A stretch of 39,185 bases of DNA, taken from Streptomyces sp. NWU339 (lineage in GTDB: Bacteria; Actinomycetota; Actinomycetes; Streptomycetales; Streptomycetaceae). The DNA is taken from contig NZ_QFRK01000013.1 of the NCBI RefSeq assembly GCF_003143855.1, positions 192,901-232,085 on the forward strand, in the 5' to 3' direction. A model generated the notes under the pieces. It was not told the origin of the DNA. It saw only the letters and a program-made list of their open reading frames with translations, and did no database searches. Position 1 is the stretch's first letter, and each line of letters begins with the position of its first letter. The position numbers and the translations under genes were made by a program. This document shows positions 1-6,331 of the stretch, in pieces.

Positions 1-269
1 GCGGTGGCGTGGGTGTCCTGGAAGCCCTTGGGGCCCGTACAGGCGTTGGCGCCACCGGAGTTGAGGACGACGGCGGCGACCTGGCCGCCCTTGAGCACCT
101 GCTCGGACCAGAGCACGGGTGCGGCCTTGACGCGGTTGGCGGTGAAGACGCCCGCCGCGGCGCGGCGCGGCCCGTTGTTGACCACGAGGGCCAGGTCCGG
201 ATTGCCGTTCTCCTTGATCCCGGCGGCGATGCCGGCCGCCGTGAATCCCTTTGCTGCCGTCACACTCAC
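1..269 (-). CDS. argJ: ArgJ, glutamate N-acetyltransferase / amino-acid acetyltransferase (N-terminal part)
   Basis: This is the first 89 codons or so of ArgJ, which transfers the acetyl group from N-acetylornithine to glutamate and so recycles it in arginine synthesis. The protein starts MSVTAAKGFTAAGIAAGIKE (GTG start) and continues with family-typical stretches such as LALVVNNGPRRAAAGVFTAN and VVLNSGGANACTG. The catalytic Thr lies further on and is outside the window. The GTG start overlaps the argC stop in a GTGA, so the two genes are translationally coupled, as in the usual argCJBD order. The gene is cut by the window edge and nothing suggests damage. Identification rests on these conserved blocks plus the argC neighbour. 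Confidence 0.93.
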   Translation of the reverse strand, partial: MSVTAAKGFTAAGIAAGIKENGNPDLALVVNNGPRRAAAGVFTANRVKAAPVLWSEQVLKGGQVAAVVLNSGGANACTGPKGFQDTHAT

Positions 270-1294
270 GGCGCGACTCCGATCGTCGTCAGTCCGGTGG
301 ACTCGTCGAGCCCGAGGGCGATGTTCATGCTCTGCAGAGCGCCGCCCGCGGTGCCCTTGGTGAGGTTGTCGATGGCGCTGATCGCGACGATCCGGCCGGC
401 TGCCGGGTCGAGGGCCACCTGGACCTGGACGGCGTTCGATCCGTACACGGCCGCGGTGCTGGGCCACTGGCCCTCGGGCAGCAGCCGGACGAAGGGCTCG
501 TCGGCGAACGCCTTCTGGTAGGCGGCCCGGACGGACTCGGCGGTGACCCCGGGCCGCGCGGCGGTGGAGCAGGTGGCGAGGATGCCGCGCGGCATGGGGG
601 CCAGGGTCGGCGTGAAGGAGACGGAGACCCGACGACCCGCCACGGCGCTGAGGTTCTGGATCATCTCGGGGGTGTGCCGGTGGCCGCCGCCCACACCGTA
701 CGGCCGCATGGCCCCCATGACCTCGCTGCCCAGCAGATCCGCCCTGGGCGCCTTCCCGGCGCCGGAGGTGCCGGACGCCGCGACGACCACCGCCTCGGGT
801 CCGGCCAGGTCCGCCGCGTACGCGGGGAAGAGCGCCAGCGACACGGCGGTCGGGTAGCAGCCCGGCACCGCGATGCGCCGGGCGCCTGCCAGCACGGCGC
901 GCGCGCCCGGCAGTTCGGGCAGGCCGTAGGGCCAGGTGCCGGCGTGCGGCGTGCCGTAGAACGTCTCCCAGTCGGTCGCGTCCGCGAGGCGGAAGTCCGC
1001 GCCGCAGTCGATGACGAGCGTCTCGTCGCCCAACTGCTGTGCGACGGCGGCGGACTGCCCGTGCGGCAGGGCGAGGAAGACGACGTCGTGCCCGGCGAGC
1101 ACGTCGGCGGTGGTGGGCTGCACCTCCCGCTCGGCCAGCGGTGTCAGGTGCGGCTGCAGCGTGCCAAGACGCTGTCCGGTGCTGGAATGGCCGGTCAGGG
1201 CACCGATCTCCACCCCGGGGTGCGCCAGCAGCAGGCGCAGGAGCTCGCCCCCTGCATAGCCGCTCGCTCCGGCCACGGCTGCTCGCACGGTCAT
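266..1294 (-). CDS. argC: ArgC, N-acetyl-gamma-glutamyl-phosphate reductase
   Basis: ArgC carries out the NADPH-dependent reduction of N-acetylglutamyl phosphate to the semialdehyde in cytoplasmic arginine synthesis. The 342-aa length is normal for the family. An N-terminal Rossmann motif (GASGYAGGELLRLLLAHP, residues 9-26) binds NADPH. The catalytic cysteine is Cys146 in VPGCYPT. GTSGAGK follows and HRHTPE lies in the middle of the protein. The ATG start is preceded by an AGGAGGG ribosome site. It overlaps argJ by four bases. This is a primary-metabolism gene and marks sequence outside the peptide cluster. I could not convince myself of an ArgR box in the short gap upstream. Confidence 0.96.
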   Translation of the reverse strand: MTVRAAVAGASGYAGGELLRLLLAHPGVEIGALTGHSSTGQRLGTLQPHLTPLAEREVQPTTADVLAGHDVVFLALPHGQSAAVAQQLGDETLVIDCGADFRLADATDWETFYGTPHAGTWPYGLPELPGARAVLAGARRIAVPGCYPTAVSLALFPAYAADLAGPEAVVVAASGTSGAGKAPRADLLGSEVMGAMRPYGVGGGHRHTPEMIQNLSAVAGRRVSVSFTPTLAPMPRGILATCSTAARPGVTAESVRAAYQKAFADEPFVRLLPEGQWPSTAAVYGSNAVQVQVALDPAAGRIVAISAIDNLTKGTAGGALQSMNIALGLDESTGLTTIGVAP

Positions 1295-1352
1295 GAACCC
1301 TCCTGGTTGACAGACATGTCGTTCTCACACGCCGTGGGGGTCCGCCTCGGCG

Positions 1353-2531
1353 TCAGCCGGACGTCGTGCCGCAGAACTCGGCGTTCAGGGTGGGGAGGAG
1401 CTGCGAGGCTTCCCAGTCGCTGTTGTAGTTGACCGTGAGCTGGTGGCGGCCGTCCTCGGTGAAGGCGGCAAACGTGAGTGATCCCACGGTGCCTCCGTCG
1501 TGGTACCAGAGGCTGATGCCACAGCTCATCTCGAGCCGTTCGATGCCGAGCCCGTAGGACGTGATCGGGAGATCGGGGTTGACGACGGTCGTCTTCATTT
1601 CTTCGAGCTGCTGCGCCGGCAGCAGCTTCCCGCGCATCAGGGCCCGGTAGAACCGGTTCAGATCGCCCGCGCTGGAGATGATGTCGCCGTCGCCCCAGAC
1701 CTGTGACCCGTTGAACTCGCTGACGTCGTCGATCCGGTCCGGCTGCGAGAAGAAGAAGAGCTTGGAGTAACCGCGGCTGCTCGGCTGGGGCAGGGTGGTG
1801 CTCGTACCGGGGCTGGACGTCGCCTTGAGCCCCAGCGGTTTGGTGATGCGCTTGCGCACCTCGTTCTCGTACGACGTGCCGCCGACCTTCTCGACGATCA
1901 GCGCGGCCAGGAGGTCGTTGGTGTGGGAGAACGAGTGCCTGGCACCGGGCTGGAACTGCGGTGCGTGGGAGAAGGCCACCTTCAGGCGCTGCTCGGGCGT
2001 CAGGGTGTCGTACCGGTGCTGAAGGAAGCCGTCGCCCAGGATGTACTTCTCGTAGTAGGTCGGCTCGATGACGTAGTCGAACAGACCGCTGGTGTGGTTG
2101 AGGAGCTGCCGCACGGTGATCGAGCGTCCGTCGTTGCCGTTGCCCGTGACCACGCCGGGCAGATGGTGCTCCACGGTGTCGTCGAGGCTGAGCTTCTTCT
2201 CCGCCTCCATCTGGAGCAGGACCGTCGCCACGAAGGTGTTGGTGATGCTGCCGACACGGAACCGGTCGTTCTTGTGGCGCGGCGCGCCGGACTCCAGGTC
2301 GCCCACGCCCGTTGCCGACTGCCAGACTCCCCGGGAGTCTCGGGCTTCGGCGGTGACGCCGGGGACACCGGCCTCGATGGCCGCGTCGATCGCGCGCTGC
2401 GTCGCCTGGTGGTCGGCCGGCTTGGGGGCCGTGCCCCGCGATGCCTGGGCGGGGCCCGTCAGGGCGGTGGCCGTGAGTGCCACCGCCGCCAGAGCGACCA
2501 TGCCGATCCTTGGTCTCTTCCGTATTGTCAT
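1353..2531 (-). CDS. Exported serine-hydrolase / DD-carboxypeptidase-like protein (class C beta-lactamase fold), degenerate active site
   Basis: The 392-aa protein has the layout of Streptomyces R61-type DD-peptidases and related secreted esterases. The ATG at 2531 is chosen because it is preceded by CAGGAG and begins a clear Sec signal: MTIRKRPR, then a hydrophobic run, then an ALTGPAQAS cleavage region. Open frame continues further upstream but without a signal-like start. The nucleophile motif expected as SxxK reads S95-I-T-N98, so the general-base lysine is asparagine. The YxN motif reads F201-S-H203 within HSFSHTND. The third motif survives as H344-D-G in YHDGGTVGS, and HTSGLFDY is also present. 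The fold is clear, but classical acyl-enzyme chemistry is doubtful. It may be a weak esterase, a binding protein or a decaying enzyme. It lies between arg genes and the cluster and has none of the cluster palindromes upstream, so I take it as outside the cluster. Confidence 0.85.
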   Translation of the reverse strand: MTIRKRPRIGMVALAAVALTATALTGPAQASRGTAPKPADHQATQRAIDAAIEAGVPGVTAEARDSRGVWQSATGVGDLESGAPRHKNDRFRVGSITNTFVATVLLQMEAEKKLSLDDTVEHHLPGVVTGNGNDGRSITVRQLLNHTSGLFDYVIEPTYYEKYILGDGFLQHRYDTLTPEQRLKVAFSHAPQFQPGARHSFSHTNDLLAALIVEKVGGTSYENEVRKRITKPLGLKATSSPGTSTTLPQPSSRGYSKLFFFSQPDRIDDVSEFNGSQVWGDGDIISSAGDLNRFYRALMRGKLLPAQQLEEMKTTVVNPDLPITSYGLGIERLEMSCGISLWYHDGGTVGSLTFAAFTEDGRHQLTVNYNSDWEASQLLPTLNAEFCGTTSG

Positions 2532-2699
2532 TTCCTGCTCCTGAGAGTCATTCGTACTTGGCTGACGCCGTACTTGTGCGGTGCGTCGGCGGCACAGTAG
2601 GTCACTTGCCTTGAGCGCGGGTCGTTTGTGCGGCATGACCGCGGACGAGGGCGCAGTGGTCGAGTCGTGCGCCGGAGGCGCGCAGGACCGACGGGGCGC

Positions 2700-3216
2700 G
2701 CAGGCCGTGGGAGTCGGTCAGGAGAGCGCTGAGGGTCCTGTCCTGCCGTAGTCGCTCGATGCGGCGACGCAGGCGGGCGATCTCCCCGTCGAGGGGGAGT
2801 GCCGCGTCGTCCGCCTCCGCAGGCGCCGCCTCGGCTCGGGACGAGCCGGCCGGGGGCTCGCCGCCGTGGCGAGGGCCGGGTCGTGGTGGAGGAACGTCTC
2901 CATCAGGCCGCGCAGAGCGGGGCCCGGCTCGATAACGAGTTCGTGCACCATGCGGTCGCGCGCCCGTTCGCACACGCGCAGTGCCTCTGCCTGCCGGCCG
3001 CAGCGGTGGAAGGAGACCAACAGCAGGTCGTGGAACCTTTCCCGCAGGGGGTGACCGGAAGCGCGCGGTGTCCGTTTCGACGGGGGCGAGCCTCAGGATG
3101 CAGCCGCACGGGGTGGTCATGATCCACGGGCGCTGCGCGCGCGGGGCGGCATCCTTCCTCTGCGGTCCGGTCTGCTCCTCCTGGACTTCCACGAGACCGG
3201 GAACGCGGATCTCCAT
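2700..3216 (-). pseudogene. Remnant of a SARP/AfsR-type transcriptional activator
   Basis: The ATG at 3216 has a GAGGGAAAG ribosome site and starts MEIRVPGLVEV, the typical opening of SARP proteins. After only about 20 residues the frame jumps to PWIMTTPCGCILRLAPVE, which matches the strand at the end of the winged-helix domain (usually ..VTRPGGYLLRVDP..). Most of the DNA-binding domain is therefore missing. Around 3050 the reading frame changes. The second frame gives HPLRERFHDLLLVSFHRCGR, then QAEALRVCERARDRMVHEL and EPGPALRGL, the hallmark end of the BTAD helical-repeat domain. The central BTAD helices are also gone. Two internal deletions and a frame change make a functional protein very unlikely. 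The downstream limit is uncertain because similarity fades below about 2860. It lies 9 bp downstream of the thioesterase gene on the same strand. Confidence 0.8.
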
Positions 3217-3225
3217 CGCTTTCCC

Positions 3226-3975
3226 TCACGTGCCGGAGCGTGTCGCACCCGCCGCCTCGAGCGTCGTGGTCGCGTCCCGCTCGATCTGCCGCAGCAGCGG
3301 CCCGGGATCGTTCCGGAAGTAGAAGTGACCGCCGTCGAAGACCCGCAGGCCCAGAAAGTGGTCGGTGTGCTCCTGCCAGCCGGCCATCCGCGCCGGTGAA
3401 GAGTCGTGGTCCTCGGCGCCCGCGAAGGCGGACAGCGCCACGGGCAGCGGGCCGGCGCCGGGCGCGGGGCGCCAGGTCTCCACCAGACGCAGGTCGGCCC
3501 GGATGATCGGGTCGAACAGGGCCCACAGCTCGGAGTCGTCGAAGAGCCCGTCGGGAGTGCCGCCGAGCAGCTTCAGACGGATTTGCAGCTCGGCGTCGGG
3601 CAGCTCGTGGTACCGGCTTCCCTGCCCGGTCAGCTGCGGTGCTGCCCGGGCGGAGACACCGACCCACACCGGCAGCGGCAAGCCCCGATCGGCGGCCCGC
3701 CGGGTCATCTCGTACGTCACGAGGGCGCCCATGCTGTGCCCGAAAAGAGCGTAGGGGCATGTCAGTTCGGGCTCGATGCTGCTCAGCAGGAAGTCGGCGA
3801 GGCGGTCGGCGTCGGCGATCGGCGGCACGTCGGAGAGGAGGCCGTGGCCCGGCGCGTCGAGCAGCCGCACGTCCCACGTGTCCGGCAGCCCGGCCGGCCA
3901 GTGGCGGTACAGGAGGTGTGAGCCCCCCGCGTGGTGCAGGACGAACAGGCGCAAGGCAGGTCGTGTGCTGTCCAT
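3226..3975 (-). CDS. Type II thioesterase (editing, NRPS/PKS)
   Basis: A stand-alone alpha/beta-hydrolase of 249 aa, the usual size for TEII proteins that remove misprimed or stalled acyl groups from carrier domains. It begins MDSTRPALRLFVLHHAGGSH, where LHHAGG forms the oxyanion region. The nucleophile is Ser81 in FGHSMGA. An Asp in FAGAEDHDSSP and the His in FDGGHFYF complete the triad. The ATG at 3975 is supported by a GGGGGAG ribosome site seven bases upstream. A copy of the cluster palindrome sits 46 bp before the start codon (4022-4037), which ties this divergently oriented gene to the peptide cluster. It is one of two Ser-type TEIIs in the window; the other is at 29137. Having two may reflect separate service for NRPS and PKS lines, but this is inference. 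Confidence 0.92.
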   Translation of the reverse strand: MDSTRPALRLFVLHHAGGSHLLYRHWPAGLPDTWDVRLLDAPGHGLLSDVPPIADADRLADFLLSSIEPELTCPYALFGHSMGALVTYEMTRRAADRGLPLPVWVGVSARAAPQLTGQGSRYHELPDAELQIRLKLLGGTPDGLFDDSELWALFDPIIRADLRLVETWRPAPGAGPLPVALSAFAGAEDHDSSPARMAGWQEHTDHFLGLRVFDGGHFYFRNDPGPLLRQIERDATTTLEAAGATRSGT

Positions 3976-4021
3976 CGCTCCCCCTCGGTTCGGGCCGTGC
4001 GTCTTCGGACCATAGACCGGT

Positions 4022-4037
4022 GTTCGGCCGACGGGAC
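4022..4037. promoter_or_regulatory. Candidate operator, copy 1 of the cluster palindrome
   Basis: GTTCGGCCGACGGGAC fits the shared pattern GTCCCGYCGRCSGGAC except for two positions in the left arm. It lies 46 bp upstream of the thioesterase start at 3975. Assignment rests on its likeness to five other intergenic copies in this window. Confidence 0.5.
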
Positions 4038-4309
4038 GCGGGCACCAGCTGGATTCTGCCGCCGGTGTGGCAGCCCTTGAGCGGTCCTCAGGTGACGCGC
4101 TGTGGACATGAGGCGGCGGACATCGCCGGCTCCGGCCGCGACGTGCCCGCTCGAGCAAAGCTCGACGGAGTCTCAAAAGGGCTGGGGAACAGTGGGCGGT
4201 CGGCTACCGGCAACGCGGGCAGCCAGGTCCGTACGACGACTGCGGCCCGGCTCAGAAGGCCAGGCCCTCCCCAGCACCGCTCGAACCGGAGCGGACAGCG
4301 GACGGACCC

Positions 4310-4356
4310 GATCGGCTGCCGCACGTTCTCATCCCAGGAACGTGCGGCAGCCGATC
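4310..4356 (+). terminator. Strong hairpin with T-rich tail, no gene upstream
   Basis: Perfect 19-bp inverted repeat: GATCGGCTGCCGCACGTTC at 4310-4328 and its complement at 4338-4356, with a 9-nt loop. It is followed on the plus strand by TCCTTTTGT, so it looks like an intrinsic terminator for plus-strand transcription. No plus-strand gene precedes it. It may stop read-through or antisense transcription, end a small RNA, or be left from a deleted gene. Confidence 0.6.
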
Positions 4357-4891
4357 TCCTTTTGTACGTGGAGGACCGGCGGCCCCGGCCCGAGGGCAGG
4401 CAGCTCCTGAGCGAACCTCGAGCGCCGTGCGACGCAGCGGTCCGACCGGCGGACCACGCCCGGGCCAACGAAGTCCGGAGAGGGGACGAACCAGTGAACG
4501 ACGACTCGCGAGAGCGTGACCGACCACTCCGCTACGCCCACACCCCCAGCTGCGTCGGCCTCACGGCGTGTGCCGGTGCCCCGCCACTGCGGCTCGCCGG
4601 AGCCGACGACGACGCGGCCGTCGCAGCCGAGCCGCACGTCGTCCGCGGTATCGACTGAGGCAACGTTCACCCCCGACTTCGGGGCTCTGCGGGGCAGCGA
4701 TTGTCGTACCGGCACTGCCCACGGGCCGCAAACCGGGCATCCTGACACAGGAACCCGGCGGGGTACAGAGGATCCCGGCGGGGGCAGGGCCGGGCGGACG
4801 ATCGGGAGCCGGCGAGCCTGCCGCCCTTGTAGCGCTGACGGCCGATTCCTTACGGTGACGTGGCAACGGCGGGTCGCCACTGATGCCGGGT

Positions 4892-4931
4892 GTCCCGTCG
4901 ACCGGACAGCCGAGTGTCCTGTCGACCGGAC
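4892..4931. promoter_or_regulatory. Tandem candidate operators, copies 2 and 3 of the cluster palindrome
   Basis: GTCCCGTCGACCGGAC (4892-4907) and GTCCTGTCGACCGGAC (4916-4931) are 16-bp near-perfect palindromes. They are 24 bp apart centre to centre and end 101 bp before the mbtH start. The perfect half-sites GTCC/GGAC and the GTCGAC core suggest a dimeric regulator. Which protein binds is not shown by the sequence; the LmbU-like protein encoded at 5503 is the local candidate. Confidence 0.6.
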
Positions 4932-5032
4932 GACGCCGATCGGCGAACCCGCGCCCGGTGCTGTCCTGCACCCGGCCTGGCGATTTCCCATCCACGAGTC
5001 ACGTCATCCGTGACGGTTAAGGACGGTGGCAG

Positions 5033-5248
5033 TTGAGTACGAACCCCTTCGACGACGAGAACGGCCGCTTCTACGTCGTGGTCAACGACGAGGAGCAGCA
5101 CTCCCTGTGGCCGGTGTTCGCCGAGGTGCCCGCAGGCTGGCGGGTGGTCTTCGGCGAGGCGGCCAGGGCCGAGTGCCTGGAGTACGTCGAGCAGAACTGG
5201 ACCGACCTGCGCCCCAAGAGCCTGCAGGAGGCCATGGCGGCGGACTGA
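5033..5248 (+). CDS. MbtH-like NRPS accessory protein
   Basis: This 71-aa protein belongs to the MbtH family, small proteins that bind adenylation domains and keep them soluble and active. It starts MSTNPFDDENGRFYVVVNDE and shows the family signatures: the QHSLWP block, GWRVVFG, and the C-terminal QNWTDLRPKSL. The TTG at 5033 is chosen because AAGGA lies about nine bases upstream and the protein opens exactly as family members do. It is the first gene after the tandem palindromes at 4892-4931 and probably starts the operon that continues into the regulator, free A and free T genes. It likely serves several of the six adenylation domains in this window; which ones cannot be told. Confidence 0.95.
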   Translation: MSTNPFDDENGRFYVVVNDEEQHSLWPVFAEVPAGWRVVFGEAARAECLEYVEQNWTDLRPKSLQEAMAAD

Positions 5249-5302
5249 ACGCCGCTCGCAGAGCCGTACGGCACGCACCTGCGCTCGTCCCGGACCCGCG
5301 GC

Positions 5303-5318
5303 TGCCCGCCGACGGGCT
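5303..5318. promoter_or_regulatory. Weak candidate operator upstream of the LmbU-like gene
   Basis: TGCCCGCCGACGGGCT keeps the inner 12 bases of the cluster palindrome (CCCGYCGRCSGG) but has lost the outer GT/AC. It lies in the 254-bp gap between mbtH and the regulator gene, 184 bp before the latter. It could be an autoregulatory site, a small hairpin or chance. Confidence 0.3.
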
Positions 5319-5502
5319 CACGGACCCGACCGGGACCACGCCGTCCGGCCGCATGAACCCGGAGCCCCGACGGAAGGCGCTGCGGCCCGCGGTGCTCGGC
5401 TTCGCGGGCCCGCACGTCCAGGAAGTGGAACGACAGTGATCGCCGTCCGGGTGCTTGGTCGAGTGATCGGTTCACGCCCAGGCAAACACTCTGAGTGGGG
5501 AG

Positions 5503-6240
5503 ATGAAGGTTGTGAGGGGCGCTGCGAAAACCGCGAGCGCGGGGCCGGTGGGCAACAGCGGTGAGCCCGTGCAGCGCGATGTGTTCCTGTCCTTCGCGGG
5601 GTCACAAGCCAAGGTGCAGAAGTCGGGGATGCTCTTCCCGCAGAACCTGCCGGAGCGGTCCTGGGAGCAGATCGGGACCAACCTGCGCGAGCTCGTGAAC
5701 TCCTCGGCGTGGTGGCTGGCCGACTGGCTGATCTACGGGGAGACCGCCTACGGGTGGCGGCGGTACAAGGAAGCGATCGAGCGAACCGGTCTCGACTACC
5801 AGACCTTGCGCAACTACGCGTGGGTCGCCCGGCGGTTCGAGCACCACCGCAGGCGGGACAGCCTCAGCTTCGCCCACCACGCCGAGGTGACCCGCCTGTC
5901 GCCACCGGAGCAGGACTACTGGCTGCGCAAGGCCGAACAGCAGAAGTGGTCGCGCAACGAACTCCGCAAGGCGGTTCGCGCCAGTCTGGCCGTGCAGAGC
6001 GAGAAGGCCGAGATCCCCCCGGGCAGCGGCGACGAGAAGCAAGAGGTGCTCCGGCTGGCCGAGTCGCCGGCCGCAGAGAAGCGCCAGCAGAAGGTCACCA
6101 CGCTCACCATCGAGCTGTCCGCCGACCAACTGGAGTACTACTCGAAGGCGGCAGCCGCACACGGCCTGCCCGTCGACAAGTGGGTGACCCAGATGCTCGA
6201 CACCGCCGATCGGCGCACGGCCGACCGGCGCACCGCCTAG
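5503..6240 (+). CDS. LmbU-family transcriptional regulator
   Basis: A 245-aa protein of the LmbU/NovE/HrmB family, pathway-specific DNA-binding regulators first described in lincomycin, novobiocin and hormaomycin clusters. Residues about 48-165 form the family core: SWEQIGTNLRELVNSSAWWL, ADWLIYGETAYGWRRYKEAI, and the helix-turn-helix-like GLDYQTLRNYAWVARRF. SLSFAHHAEVTRLSPPEQ and WSRNELRKAVR follow. A C-terminal part (LTIELSADQLEYYSKAAAAH) may be a dimerisation or regulatory region. The end repeats DRRTADRRTA. The ATG at 5503 has a GGGGAG site directly upstream; the first 45 residues are poorly conserved in type and a later start is possible. It is the only intact regulator gene in the window, since the SARP gene is broken, and so is the likely pathway switch. 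Confidence 0.88.
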   Translation: MKVVRGAAKTASAGPVGNSGEPVQRDVFLSFAGSQAKVQKSGMLFPQNLPERSWEQIGTNLRELVNSSAWWLADWLIYGETAYGWRRYKEAIERTGLDYQTLRNYAWVARRFEHHRRRDSLSFAHHAEVTRLSPPEQDYWLRKAEQQKWSRNELRKAVRASLAVQSEKAEIPPGSGDEKQEVLRLAESPAAEKRQQKVTTLTIELSADQLEYYSKAAAAHGLPVDKWVTQMLDTADRRTADRRTA

Positions 6241-6280
6241 AGGCGCACCGCCCGCAGGTGCCGGCAAGCCCGTTCCTCGT

Positions 6281-6308
6281 GGTGCGCCGGCGGTTCGTCC
6301 GATCGGAC
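6281..6308. promoter_or_regulatory. Two candidate regulatory palindromes before the free A-domain gene
   Basis: CGCCGGCG at 6285-6292 is an exact match to the core I remember for LmbU binding, and GTCCGATCGGAC at 6297-6308 is a perfect 12-bp palindrome. Both lie in the 91-bp gap after the regulator gene, 24-50 bp before the A-domain start. The 8-mer also occurs by chance inside genes of this GC content, so the first site alone is weak. Confidence 0.4.
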
Positions 6309-6331
6309 ACCTCTCATATCGGAGTCAGTTG

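Larger units (their letters stand above)
3976..5032. other. Non-coding divergent region between thioesterase and mbtH
   Basis: About 1.06 kb with no credible gene. Open frames exist on both strands but give low-complexity Pro/Arg/Thr-rich products with no recognisable domain and no good ribosome sites. It holds one palindromic operator near the thioesterase (4022-4037), a small inverted repeat TCGAGC-aaa-GCTCGA at 4151-4165, a strong hairpin at 4310-4356, and two tandem palindromes at 4892-4931. A short inverted repeat GTCACG-tcatc-CGTGAC at 4998-5014 lies just before the mbtH ribosome site. Promoters for both flanking genes must lie here, but I see no convincing -35/-10 pair. The length suggests a former gene may have been lost. 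Confidence 0.6.

Noticed and set aside
4516..5013. 165-codon open frame before mbtH
   Set aside because: The product is Thr/Pro/Arg-rich without domains, lacks a convincing ribosome site, and overlaps the palindromes and other open frames in the region.
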